NCBI GenBank assembly: GCA_022695795.1
Contig: MU404155.1
Span: forward strand, 1 to 64,000
Source: Biscogniauxia marginata
Taxonomy: Eukaryota > Ascomycota > Sordariomycetes > Xylariales > Xylariaceae
Reading direction: 5' to 3'
DNA: 64,000 nt
Position numbers and translations under genes: made by a program
Notes under the pieces: generated by a model
The model's input: only the letters and a program-made list of their open reading frames with translations
Database searches by the model: none
What the model was told of the DNA's origin: nothing
Part shown: positions 26,005 to 39,573 of the stretch, in pieces
How positions within the stretch are numbered: the first letter of the stretch is position 1
How the letters are laid out: each line of letters opens with the position of its first letter

Positions 26005-29000
26005 TTCATCCCTACTCATTCGAAGCCAAGCAAATAGTAGCTCTTAACTAAGGGCGTGTCGCGGCCCAAGCTTCCCATGATGAGGCATCTTATAACTGCT
26101 TTAAGATCTTTTATCTTTCTCCCCCTTGTCTATATCTGGTATTATTCAGGTTATATCTAGTTCTTCATCTGGCTGACTCATGGTTCCGTACTTCTGCCAA
26201 ACAGACCAAGCCGGGATAGATGTGCACTATTCCCTTATAGAATATGCCTACCTACCTTATGTCCACATTGACAAGTTCCCTCTTTCAGCTCAAACTAATA
26301 GCGAATCACTGGATCAATTTTTTTTTTCTTAAAAAATTTCCCCTTAAGCTAAGCCCCCTCCGAGAAAAAAAAAAAAAGGGCGTTATTGCTAGGTCTAGAA
26401 CACGCCAGCCACAATCCTCCGCCTGGATTCTCCTGAGTTCTCGAAAAGGCACAGACAAGGTGAGCGGTGACCATTCTTGGAAATTCCAGTAGCCCAGCGT
26501 TAGGTCTGACAGGTGATCAGTCAGCTGCGGGCCCTCACTACACCCTCATTCTACAGTTTGGGACTTCGGAGCTGACGTGGATAACCGATCGTGGTTAAAG
26601 TCTTTTAGCGTCCTAGGGCTGAGTGGAAATTTGGGCGGGTTTTACATATTCAGCAATATAGGGAGTGGGTTTGCTAAGCGAATCCAGCAGCTTCATCAGC
26701 TCATCGTCGACCGAAACTCGTCATCGGACATCACTTACATTACCTGCTTCAGGCTAATCTAGGTGGGTTAGAACGAACCATTGCAATGGGTCGTCTGTAA
26801 GCTCCCAAACGAGGCATCTTCGGTTCCTGTGGAGTTCGCTTCGAAGGGGGATTGACATTACCCGATAAGCAACGAGCGGCGGTTTGGATCAAAACGTGTT
26901 AATACGATGTGCAAGGCGGGCATTTCACAAGTCAGACGGCTTCCAAGATCACACCGCCGCTTATTCATTGTTAGGGCGGTTCACTAGGCATCTCTATTTA
27001 CGGGGGTTCTCAGTAATCCACTCAGTCACAGGGCGGACAGAGATATCGTCATCATTACAACACGTAGAGAGGCATATCTCAACCACTTTACATACCTGAG
27101 GCAGACAAGACCCGCGCGGAGAGAACGTGAAACTTCCTTACTAGCTCTACGATAGCGAGCCGCCCTAGTATCTATTTGCCGTGAATAGGCTTGTGCCACT
27201 TCGCATGTCGTGTTACATGCATGAACCGCTGGATACCAAGTTTTGAGGCGGAAAGCTTGGTGGTTTCTCGATCTGGTGTGTAGCTAGTCAAGGGTCTGCT
27301 TAAGCTGAGTATCAAAAATACAGGCTCTCCAAGACAACCCAATCCTTCCACACAACTTTCGAGATCCTGCAACCCGTTTTCGGTGCCTTGCAGATGATGT
27401 TCCCGTATTATCTAAGGCCGAAAATACCCGTGGACCCTCAGGTCGGTGCCCGCATTGCTAACCTGCAGGCCTCCTCGGTCACATGAGGATAGCCGCAGCA
27501 GATGTGTCTGTGGCTCAGGGCTACGCGACCATATCCGTTTAGAGGTAGTCAAGTGTGGTGTCCCTTTAGCGTACGAGGTCTTAGCCATTCTCAGAAGGGT
27601 GTGCATATATGACGTTTATCATTCCTTAGTCCTTGTGATTCTTTTTTATTTCTTCTCGATTATCGTATGATGGAGTGCAAATGCTGACCCTGATTAACTT
27701 AATCATGGCTCTAGGGGATCCTTCGAGAATGAGACTAGCGGAAGAGATGATATGTTCATAATCTCGGTTCTGTGCTACAGAGTACATAGTATTTTCGATG
27801 CCAGATGACTTTGCTATAGGACCAAGATTGATAGAGTCTTGGGTGAAGCCAAGGTAGTCAGATCTGACCTGACAAGTGCCCACTCAGTTTATAGACCTGG
27901 GAAGCAACCTGATTGGTGCGCACATGCCAAGAGATATATCTCGGCAACATAGTCTGGATTGGCCAATACCAGAGCATAATCGCGATCACGTATGTCAATA
28001 TGCATGTTGTATTGTACGTGGTTAGATAGATCTGAGGCAGGGTTCACGCAGCTACTGAAACAAGGTAGAAGAGGGTCGATAATGAAAGGGGTTAGAGAAA
28101 AGGCTCCTCAGAATCAAGTGCGTGCATACCGTCCCCCCCTCTAACAATGTTTCTCTCTATCTACGAAACACAGTTTTGTGTAGCACTACTAAAGCAACTT
28201 GGATAAGTCTTGATCTTGTACCGGCAATAACTGGGAATAAGAACACCCCAGTGCAAGACCTCACACCTTCAAATCAGCCGAGGTGTGATCCTCTATCAAA
28301 CCCCAGGTTGAGACTAGCCTCCTAGCTCTTTGATATTCATCGACATGGTAAAGACCGGAGGCCGGAGCATTCTGGTTCGATCCTGCTCGGTCCCTTGGCC
28401 GCCCCCTGTCCTCCCTACCAGGTACTCCGAGAGTAGAAGTTTACGTAGATGTCAGGTGCAGACAACCGTCGAAGAGTGGGCAAAAACTATATTATCAGTC
28501 TACAACCGTGCCCTCCTCGTGGACAAGGTCACTAGACTCCATTCATATCAACTCTCCTATTCCGATGTAAGGAAAACGGCCCACCGCCCTGATGATTATT
28601 AAACAATGAAGCAAGACCCTGCGAGATTCTTCTCCACACATCGTGACCTGCAAGGAGTCGATCTAGACGCACGGAGCCTCATGAAGCAATTTCCCAACAC
28701 ACTACCGCAGACGAGATAGGGAAGGCCTCACCCAGAGATACCGAGCCTCTCTCACGAGCGACGGGCTTGACTGGCTGCCGGGCTATCATCTATCTCAGCA
28801 AAGAGAGCTTCGACACCCCGAGCCAACCGAGCTGCACAAGCTATTGACCTCATTTACCAATGTTCATGCCGATGCCTCCAGTGAGTCCGGGCCACGCCAA
28901 GAACAGCGTTCGTGATCAGTACGCGTGCACCTACAACGCCTTGATCAATGCTTATCCGTAATGCGTTAAACATCGTCGTCGCTGAGTTTTTCCCAACGGT

Positions 29001-32000
29001 CGTCCACCAGGTTACTCCGTCCGTACAACAGTCGATGCATATCTGGGGTTTCCCAGGTAGGTAATCAGCCTGCCGGTCAGTCTGTCCAGTGAATATCATC
29101 GGCACTAATAAACTTCAGTAATAGTCCGCGACTCCTAAAGGGATCTACGCCAAGGTATCTTCGTAGGCTTAGATACGGCAACGTGCGTAGAGCAAAATTC
29201 CCTTAGGAGGAAAATAAAAGATAGTAATCGGCAGTGACAATTGACAGGTCATGTCAAAAGTACGCGTCCCTAATTAGCCCTCTATACGAGAGAGACCCGA
29301 CGGCGCCCCTTTTGCTGCGAAAAGCTAGCCCTTAACAAGTTAACATCGGGATCACCCCCAGAACGGCGGGACTAACATACCTAATTATAAATATACGTAC
29401 ATATACAGTCATGATGTACTTACTTACATAAGTTTCATGTTTATGTTGTTCGTGATAACCCCATGCATTGTGCTTCTTGGTCAATTACTATTGCCTATTT
29501 AGGTACTCTTCGTCTTTCGTTTCGTTCGTTCAACTTACTAGCTACCTAGTGTTAGTAAGATATTTCCAAAGCTATGTATATACCTACCTACCCCTTGATA
29601 CACTGGTACATATAACTATTGTTGTCCAACGCCAGGTTCCTCGGGCCCCACCGTCTGTCCCCTAGCCGTGGTACCTCAGGACGTATTACTGCATAAGTGG
29701 TATCTTAAGTACCTTATCGACGTCAGTAATTGCCATTATTGTCCTTGGCAGACATGAATTTGGGAACTAGCGGTGCTCCTTCATTAGGTACCTATTTATC
29801 AGCAAGCTTCGTCGACGCTGCATCTTGCTCATGTTATCAAAAATCAATGTTGTTGTGAAGCCTTAATACGGTTACGGTTTAGTGCATCCTAATTGAGTCA
29901 ATCCATTGAAGCACATCAGATTCTGGTTGGCTCCTGTCATTATCCTTAATACATACGCCTGAGTACAGCTACCCAATGAGAGGCCATTTCATAATATTCT
30001 CCTTCTCTTTATAGAAAACGCACATACATCTAAGTTGACTAACCTACCTGTCATTTCCTGTGCATCTACTTTACACATGCTTCTACAGTAGGTAGTGCAA
30101 TGAGGTCCTTGCCTCGAAGCTTCAAGTCCCCCGTCGAGCAAAAGCCCCAAGGTGATCTGAACGAATGGACAGGTCGTATTCAACCCCCGCATTCTGCACT
30201 CTTGGCACATGATTGAAGCATTTGATTGGCATTGCGCTACATTGGCGTTGTCCATTACCAGGAACAGCGACACACAGAGGGGACACAGCATGTGCTGTTA
30301 CCTCGCCCGTGCTGTCAAACATGTCAAGCTCGCTGCAGACTTGTCCCGAGCTGAGCAGCGACGGAATACACGAATACATACATGACAAGGCACTTGATCA
30401 CATATTTTATCGAGCCACACCCCCTGCCGGTCTACGCCACTACACCACTACCATCTCGCCTGCATGCCTCACACATGGGGTGCATATGCCATGACTTGAA
30501 TGCCCGTCTGGGGGAACTCCAATGATGACGATACAATTACATACGTTCCCACCGTGGCCGCCGCGGGGGTTGGAAAATCCGGTTAAATGCGCCGCCTACC
30601 GTTGCATAGCACATCCTACCAGTAACTTGATATTCAGCAGTATCAAGACCATGACGACAAGCTGATGTACCTGCTCCCCGGCAGTGACGGGAAGCCCCCC
30701 TCCCTAAACACCAAGATCCGGCATAGGACGGCATCGAATATTCCGGCGCTGGAGATTAGGTGCGAGCAAGTTAGAGGCATTGCTTATCGGAGCATGTGGC
30801 CAGCCTGGGCAAAAGCAAGGTCTGCATACTAACCTACCCACTAATAAGTACACAACAACGGTCATCACAGGAGCGTACCCAAGCTTCAAACGTCCGTGTC
30901 TTGAAAAAGTAAAACCCCTTGACGAACAACCCCGTACTATCCGTATGTATATCACACCATGCCTCATATGAGTTGGTGCTGGGCGTACGCCTCGTCCCTA
31001 CGTTCAATCCGCGTCATGTGATAGCCTAAGCTATGCCAGTGTTACATTATCAATGGACGAACACCATCATGTTCGCCCACACGGACTAGCAGGACTAGCC
31101 TTATTACTGGGAGATCTATCATGTCGCACTGCCGACACACACCTTGTCCGGTGCTGCCACGTCGAGAGGCGCTGATTCTTGCCTTTGTTGCACTCCCAGG
31201 TCATGCAGTGCACTCGCCCGGTTAGCTCAGGAATACCTAGAATGACACGACTATCCAACCCTTGCTCATCCCGCTACCGTCGTATTGTACGACTTCAGCT
31301 ACCGCACGGAACAAGGAGATCGAGAGCCTTGCCGGTAATTGAACGATCCGGAGAGACCCTCCAAACTCCCTTATTCCTGCTTGCTCTCATGTGTACAAAT
31401 TCGAGTTTTTCTTTCTCCGGGTGGACCATTACAGGCATAACTGCCCGGATGAGGTGGTTGTCGTTGATTGAAGGTGATAAACTCCTATACACCACACAGT
31501 CTTGTTCGGCGGCCTAGACCCGCCTTTGCCCCTCGGCGCTCGCCTCCAAGTTCAACTTGTGAGGTTCTAGATTTGCAGACACTGTAAGACGGTCCTCCTA
31601 TCCTAGCGTGCTTCTTGTTTCGATATGCTGCAGTCATGATACTGCATATAGGGATTACTCGCTAATCTAGTTTAGACCAGACCAGGTTGTGAGCATTAAC
31701 TAATCCCTAAATCGTAGTGCCAACGATCTACGGCGTTAGCAAGCCTCTCTTTTTACCCCTGCTACATTCGCTGACGATTTCAGAAAAACTTTCGTCGCGT
31801 ACAGATAAGGCTTAGGGCCCTCGCATAAAAATATATGTAGGGAGACAATTGCAGGAGAAGATCGCCACTAGCGCGAGAGCGAGAGAGAGAGAACGAACTA
31901 CGTATTCATCTCCATGCTAGCCTCCCGTTTCCGCTTCCATGATTATGCCACCATGGTAAAAGATCACGCTCCCAGCTTCTAGGATTGTTAGTCAAACACG

Positions 32001-32397
32001 CGAGTTCAGCCGCTAGGTTCTCTCGTGCGGAGCCGACGAGGGAGAAACAAGTTGCGAATTTGGAAGAATAGAACCAGTCTCTCTCATTGGTTCACTCGCA
32101 CCGACGCAGCGGTTCCTCCATTTCCCATCACATTACAATCGAGTCTCCTACCTACATGGGGCCATATATGTGCCGTACTTTCCAGGTCCATGGTAACACA
32201 CGGTGCTCCTTGTTACTGTTGCAAGCACCCCTTACCTGCGGATGACTAAACTCCCAGAGACTCGGGAGACGGCATCGTGACTTGAACTCGCTTGATCGCG
32301 TTGCCAATGGCATCAGCACTAGGGTTTCTAGATCCCGGCTCGATCCAAATATCGCCCAGATTCCAGTCGCATCCTACTATTTCGTGATTTCGGCACG

Positions 32398-32422
32398 CCC
32401 TGCCCTGCCCTGCCCTGTCCTG
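32398..32422. repeat. CCCTG pentanucleotide tandem repeat
   Basis: Four perfect CCCTG units followed by one TCCTG unit. Confidence 0.85.
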
Positions 32423-33294
32423 TCCCATACCCAAGGACTCGGTCTGGCCTAGTCGCTCGGGATGCTTAGAATTACTGCGTAGGATGTAAAATTGTAAGAA
32501 ACTATCAGCTTGGAACAAGTCAGCTAATTTCTAAAGTTAGCCCGTTACATAGTCATTGGCACAACGAGTCATGCAACGAAATTAGCCGTTCTCCCATGTT
32601 TTCCCCTTCCCTTTTTTGTTTCCGCCTAGCCCCGTCGAACACGATCTATCTCGATAGAGGAGGGTAGGGCTTCGGTAGAGGGTAGATTACCAGCTTTAGC
32701 GCTCCCAGCACACAGGACGAACCACGAACCGCTGAAAAAATTTCCGCGCTTGGGTTCAGCCCAGATCGTCTAAAAAGGGACTACCGAAACGGGGGAAGCG
32801 AAGGGTCCAGGGGGGTTATAGTATTGCTACCGTGACTTATTAGTCTCGTTACTTAGTGGTAGCGGTTAACTAGCAGATTATGCGTAAGAGCCAATCTACG
32901 ATGAGAAAAGCTTCGGACACCACTGCTCTACAGCTTGTGTGATAGGTAATAATTATCAGAATGGCAACCACCCAGCTATCGTCGTCTGTTCTAGAGCACG
33001 ATAGTTACTACGTTCTAAGGTGAAAACAACCGAGACTAGCGAAGAAAGAGATTATTGTTCTCGGTGCCGTGGGCTGATGATCTCTTCATCTCTTTCCCAT
33101 CCTCTTCTACTACCTACCTAATCGGATTGAAAGGAGGGAAAAAAATTTAGGGGGGGGGGGTTTCTGTCACGAGGTTGGGAATTTCCTAGGAAATCTCTTC
33201 ATACGCATAGGTAACTAGCCGTCCTTCATTCCCACGGGATTTCGCAGCATGAAGTGGGACGCAGACATGAGCGAGAGGCGTAACAGAGCTGGCC

Positions 33295-33319
33295 GGACTG
33301 GACTGGACTGGACTGGATT
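33295..33319. repeat. GGACT pentanucleotide tandem repeat
   Basis: Four perfect GGACT units followed by one GGATT unit. Confidence 0.85.
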
Positions 33320-33609
33320 GATATGGTCTGGGTCACATTCTCTCCTCTTTAAGAACTGTGATGTGTTTTCGAATAACCCAGTAATAATTTCCTCCTACGT
33401 TTGAAATAACTTCTCACACATAGACACACACAACAGCTTATTTCTTTTTGCCCCGGGCCTGAGAGAGGGGTGCTCCGGACACGCACCTTGGCACACAAGA
33501 GCAGGTAACCGTCGCAGGTGACACCACCCCGATGCTGTGTAACCACCAGCTTTGCCCTCTTCGCTATCTGGAGAGGAGGAGGGGAGGTGATGGGGAGAGA
33601 GAGAAAAAA

Positions 33610-33626
33610 GGGGGGGGGGGGGGGGG
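33610..33626. repeat. G17 homopolymer
   Basis: A run of seventeen G follows a run of six A. A second run of eleven G lies at 33150-33160. Run length at such sites is often unreliable in assemblies. Confidence 0.85.
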
Positions 33627-36600
33627 TTGGTGAGCATAACTTGCTGCGATCACCCGTCCCAGAAACAACAGCAGCGGTGACAGCACAACATGACTAACCA
33701 ACCAATAGACATCCTCGAGCATTGCCTACCGTCGCCGCCTTATACGAATATACCTCCTCTGGAACGTACGTACCTGAGGATGGAAGGTATACTTCGTGTA
33801 TGATACGTGTATATGTGCGTGTATATGTCATGTGTGTGTCCGTACCCGTATAGCTCTCTCGGATCGAGAAACAGAAAAAGGGCTGAGAAGCAACATCCCG
33901 AATCACGATGCCGTCGCCTTCCCTTGATTTTGCCTCTCCCCGGTATCTCTCTCGGGTTCTCTTTCCTCCCTTCGTTTCTCGTTCACGTGTTGCTCCTATT
34001 GATACTACCACCATCGCCACCACCACCACTACTGCTACTACCATCTCGATAGCTAAATACGCTCGGGTACATGAAGATCCCGACGCCCGTAACCGTGACA
34101 TTGACGATGAGAAGAAAAGGAAAACCGCCTCCTGATCCTCCCTCGTCTCTTTTAGTTCCTATCTACCTGTTTTATATCCGCACGCGTGAATGGGAGGGCT
34201 ACATACACGAGGTTCCAATCATGAATGATCTCTTGTCTACCCGCCTCCTCATTTCCGATTAACACCCCTCCCCCGGTCTCCGATATATGCAGTCCTCCGC
34301 CATTCCCCCCCAAGCTTTTATACGGCCACGGTTGCGGCCTGCGTCCGATACCACAGTAGCATGCTTTTCTCTCTGTCTCTCTTTCTCTCACCCACTTGAT
34401 TTCATCTGAGAAAGAACTTCGTTACTTAGTGATGTAGAGAAATTAAAAAAAGGGCCCTACTCTGATTGTAGAAGACGGGAGAAGAGCAGACGGAGCGCGC
34501 GCATGTGTGCTTAGCCTTGGTACTGGCTCGTCCGTCCGTCTAGTCTTGATTTTCTTACTCCCGCATCATCAAAATTGAGTCCTAAGAATTTACGATTATG
34601 AATGTCGAACCACTTCCCCCCTTAGAGAGACAATAGTTTTGATATAAACATTGATGTCGTAGTGTATCCCGCTGCCACTAAGGGAGTGGGACGTAGGAGT
34701 CGGCTTTTCGGTGAAGGTTCTCTCTCACGTACCTACCTACTTTCCATTAGTCGCGATGGGTAGAGAAGGGAAAAGGGTGTGAAAGACTAGACGCGGACGG
34801 ATAAAGCGCACACACCTTTCGACCCACGACGGTTACGTACAGAAAATATGGCTAAGAACAGCACGAGGAGTGATGATCGATGAGATCAGTCCATCGAATA
34901 AATTATTCACGTCCGTTCTCGCCCCCACACAGTGAAGCAATATGTTGCTCTGGGCGGTATGTTCGAACGACCTAGCTACGACGGCAGTCGATTATTGCGT
35001 TGTTCGGTAGGTTCACGCTTAGCACCGGGGAAATATAAGAAATAAAAGAAAATGTAGTCGCTGCAGCTAGTACAAGATCGTGTTACGTGCTCGAGCATAT
35101 CTGCTAGGTTAGGTCTGATCGCAAGTAAGTTATCTACGCTTCACGTGCCAACCCCCCAGCTCCACGATATACAGCACAAGACTAGGGCACGCAGAATCGT
35201 AGATCGTCCCTGCCATGTGTCATATCAAGACCGCACTATGGATGTCACAGTAAGCTATGCGTGGTATAGGGGTTGTCCACCTCGGGAACAATACCTAGTG
35301 CTTTAGTTTGGCCCATCGTGAAGCAAATGTGTGGGCTACAACTATGTGCGAGGTCTTCCCGTCTTTGCTTCGAACGCATTATCTCAAACTGTTAGGCTTT
35401 ACATGACTAGGTGCTGTCGTCTGTAGTAGTCGGTCTCTTACGAGGCGTGACAGAATCGCGTCAACATATCAGTCTTGGTAACGTGCTGTTGTTATTATTG
35501 TATTAAAAACTAGAGATTCATACAACCTTAGATATATACCTCGTATAATCGCACACAGCCGATCATATTCTGGCAAAACAACTTTCGTCAGATGTTGTCG
35601 TGAGCAGACAAATCCACTTCGAAGAACTGCCGTATATCATGTCTTCATTTTCTTCGTGAAACGATAAACCTAAAAGCTGACCCTGAACCTGTCTCGACTG
35701 GGCTCGCCCGCTTCCACGACACACCTTTACATGATCTTCAACTATCCTTACTTGTCATACGTATAGATACTAGCATCGTCATCATTTATAATTACATCAG
35801 CTCAAGCTCGAGGTCTAGGCAGCACCACGCTGCTCGTGGCTTCTGAGCATACGGTAGCGATGAAATAGCACCACGATAGGGGGTAGTATTAGCTCGCACC
35901 ATCACAAAGAAAATAGGCACGCAATTACGCGAGGTCCCCGTATCTCTTTAAGCCAGCTGCATGCGTTTGTTCAGGATTGTCGACGGGGATGGCGATAAAG
36001 GGGGTCCAGCTGCACCTGGGATATTCCCATATCCCGGCCAGCCTCAGTCTCAACATGGCAACACAATATGGCAACCTGTGCTCCGAATAAGAAAATACCA
36101 AGGCACTTAACTCTTCGTGACATGAAGCCTCACCCTCCACGTAACAAAACCCAGCTTTCTACCGCTGCCGCTACCGCTCTAGGGGCTTTGCTTGTTCTAC
36201 GCAGAGCTGGCTTATCCGGTCTTGACAGCTTGTTTCAGCTCGCCACAATAAACGCTTCTGCTGCAGAATCCCATGACACACTAGAAGAAGAAGCTGTATC
36301 CCCCCCCCTGCGTTTGACTCGTCTATTTCTCGCCTCCTCCACACCATGAGAGTCATTTCTTGCCACGCTGGCTTCTCGATGCGGGATTTGTTTTTATTCC
36401 AAAATGGCCTGCCTCCTGCTGGGCAGACGTCTCCTCGTCGGAGATGACTCCGAGCTGGCCAGCCCATTTTTACCATAGAGGAGACAGACAAGGATACCTC
36501 GTTGGCTATCGTGTTGTGCATGATGATAACCGAAATGGGGAGGATGGGGGGTGTATTGTTATCTCTGGAACGAGGACGACAAGATCAAAGCCAACGTTTG

Positions 36601-37740
36601 AGCTCGTATTGACTGAGGACCTAGTTCTGGATGGACGTTCGCTAGAAGAGGTACGCGAAATATCCGGCCGCTGGGTCGCTACCCTGCCTAGGACTCGGGA
36701 TTTTAGAGGCTGGTCACGATGCCAGTACTGCAGTAAGTACATAAGCATCCAGAACTATTTTATCTCCCTCCCTTGCGGACGTATTTCGGGGGCCCAACGC
36801 TTTATGATTGGGACCCTAACCCCCCCTGTATCAAGACATGGCTTTGGACTTCCGTTATCTTGAATGAGTTGGTTACTAACTCGAGATGCCACAGTATATG
36901 CGTCAAATGGCGACATGCTCAAGCGTTTCCGAGCAGCAACTGGAGGTAAGTCGGTCAGTAGGGACAACGCCGCCGAGTACGCCAACAAGTAAAGCCGTCG
37001 CTACCGGCAGATTCGACGAATGCAGATGCGGAGGAGGACGAAGAGGACTTGAAACCGGCGACAGTACTTACGCGTTCGCCCGCCGGGCAGAGTCTGTAAC
37101 GATGGGAAATAGACGACGAGCATAACTGGTGCGTGCGTGTTCTACGTTGCACCGCCTAGAGAACACACTTTCGGTAATGAGGTGACTAACAGACCGCCGA
37201 TCCAGGCAACTTTCAGCTGCGGTGCCCGGCTTATCCGGGGCAGGCAGAGCGGACGGGATTAGTTTATAGATTGGGAAGAGCTGCTTGTCACGTTTTTGAG
37301 AGACAGAGTGTATACCACCACTCATTCTGTACGCAATAACAAAATCGCCATTTCACCCGTTTTGTCAAAATTATCAAAAAAAAAAAAAATTTACAAGCTA
37401 GAGAAGGGAAGTGCGGCTTGGTTGTTGTTGAAGAATATAATAGAGAACCAATAGAGTATGAAAGGGACCACCCGTCGAGTTGCGAAATGCCCTGACTCGA
37501 AATGAATTTACAAATATCTGGTGAATCGGCAGGTTTAAATTACAGATTCAAAACATCTACACATATATACAGACCTGACAAGCCCCGTAAGAAGTTAAAT
37601 ATAAATGAACTAGGTATGTACGTCGAAAATCGAGAGACAACACATGCATATCTTCTCTTCTTGATTATATTGCCTGAAATTTTTGTATGAAGCCTTTCAA
37701 CTAGAACCCGTGACGATAATAAGAGGGAGGGAGAGAGGGG

Positions 37741-37764
37741 AAAAGAAAGAAAGAAAGAAAGAAA
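37741..37764. repeat. AAAG tetranucleotide microsatellite
   Basis: Consecutive AAAG units directly precede an AT-rich strip (37,780-37,985). Confidence 0.85.
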
Positions 37765-37779
37765 CGGCTTTTTAATTTA

Positions 37780-37985
37780 TTTTAATATATTCCTATGTAA
37801 AGAAAAGATAAACCAAAGTCTTTATAAGAGAAACATTTAAAGTATTACTATTATATAGGTAACACCGGCTATAAATATAACAATAAGTACCTGAACCTTT
37901 TATAATATTAATTATTTAAATTAGTAAACCTTTTAAAAAATTTATATTATTTATATCATTTACACCGAACCTATATTATTTAATC
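37780..37985. other. Short AT-rich strip, possible second RIP remnant
   Basis: About 200 bp are strongly AT-rich compared with both sides. Unlike the main block it still contains several CA dinucleotides, so RIP is only one explanation; a simple AT-rich spacer is the other. Confidence 0.45.
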
Positions 37986-39573
37986 AAGCATCTCGGCAAG
38001 CCGTGATGATGGCGCCCCCTTCACTCCGTCGTGCATATCTGCCCAGCCTCGTATCACGACGCCGGTGAAGATGGAAACAACGAGAAGGGCTGGATCTTAT
38101 CTTCCACACCACTTCCCTCCCCTTCTTAGCTAGCGAGTGCACCTCTCCTTTCTCGTTATTAGATTGATGCTAGGGTACCTACCTGACATAATCAATAAAA
38201 ATTTCTCACCGTCATAATTCCCATGCATGTATGTATATATATATATGCACACCATGTGATGATGTTGGCAATTCCGGATCCAACAAGCAGGTGAATTGTC
38301 GACTCGACTTGTGGCAGGCGTAGTCCACCGAAACCAGGGAGAGAGACCTGTTGATGTTCTGGGCAACCTTTGGAGCTGAATGGATGGATAGATAGATGGA
38401 CGGACATGGTATTCCGATCTCCTCCCTTTCATCAGGAAGTACCGTGGAACCCCAAGATGACATAGTCTTGATCCGTCAGGCAGAATTTACAAGTCTTAGA
38501 AGACTACCTAGCTCCTGGCTGGCTGGCGAATAAGCAAGCCGTTGTAGTTATACGTACGCCTTGTTTAAACTAGGAGGGTATAATAAAGTAGCTTACATCT
38601 GATAAACATTACGGTTCCTTGATTGAAAACCCACTGGAGAGGTTGATTACTAAGTGAGCTATATAGATATATACCTAGATGTAATTTACTTAGGAGGTGA
38701 CAGAGTTTATGTTCTTTTAATATTTTTTCTCTTTTTTTCTTGGCCACGGATATAGGGCTTTTCAGTTACCTTGGTCGTTAAGATCTCTAAAAAGGAAGAT
38801 AGCCTTCATGCCTCGAGGATACGACCTAACTAGATAAGTTATTATACAAGTTAACCTGGGAGGAGCACAACTCTTCGACTCTTCGGCCTTCCAGGAATGA
38901 ACTAACTGCGGCCATCCATGAATTGGTGTCTTTTATACTTGGCACATATATTCAGTCACATATGGAATTAAAGATCCTAATGGTTCCTACTAGTGGCCAC
39001 GTTGTCATTTATCTGCCGAAATCTCTACCGAAATCTCTGCCACGATGGTCAGACTACCTAAATAGGTCGTAGCAATTACGTGCGTTCCTTGGCATGGCTT
39101 TTCCACTTGCCAGACTGATATAGCTCACTTCATCCTGACATCTCCTTTTACTTGTCCTCCACACCCTGCCGAGCAACCATGACTAGAAGGACGCACCCCT
39201 CAGGTCCTTGCCCTCCACAGTATAAATCATTATCCGGTTGAGTTTAGAGACAAATGAGAAAGAGTAGCAAGACCACGTCGTTTCGTCTAGCCGCACTCTA
39301 GCAAGAACCGCCCAAGGCAAGCCGTAGTTTGCCATCGCTATCCATGGGAGCTCTATTTTGGTATCATCACGTACATCAAATTAGACAAGAAGGTATGGGA
39401 AAATGAGACCGAACAATATAATCGCTCTCGTGGGGTTGCTTGAGTGCCGTTGCCGGCTCTCACAGTCCATAGATGTCCCAACCGTCAAAGTGGTCAGCCG
39501 AAGGCTGTTTCGTAGGATCGGTGGTGTGAGAGGTATAATGGGGAGAAAACTCATTCCTAAGCTCTTCGCCAAG

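Larger units (their letters stand above)
19914..39573. other. Long gene-free interval of about 19.7 kb
   Basis: I cannot support a single gene here. Open frames are short (the longest are 168 codons at 21569-22075 and 167 codons at 36360-36863), lack family motifs and do not link into spliced models. The first kilobase is likely the promoter of the ECL1-type gene. Composition is near neutral apart from an AT-rich strip at about 37,780-37,985. Simple repeats occur at 23441-23458 (ACG), 32398-32422 (CCCTG), 33295-33319 (GGACT), 33150-33160 and 33610-33626 (G runs) and 37741-37764 (AAAG). TAGGTAGGTA-type motifs recur. Long non-coding RNAs or degraded genes cannot be excluded. Confidence 0.55.

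Noticed and set aside
28366..28395. Possible tRNA T-loop (GGTTCGATCC)
   Set aside because: The flanking bases do not form a five-pair T stem and no acceptor or anticodon arm can be built.
33694..34101. Hydrophobic Val-rich peptide resembling a membrane segment
   Set aside because: The Val run comes from a CCA/CAC trinucleotide tract, not from a conserved protein.
36360..36863. Plus-strand open frame of 167 codons
   Set aside because: No motif or linked exon was found, and overlapping minus frames are equally open, so coding status cannot be supported.
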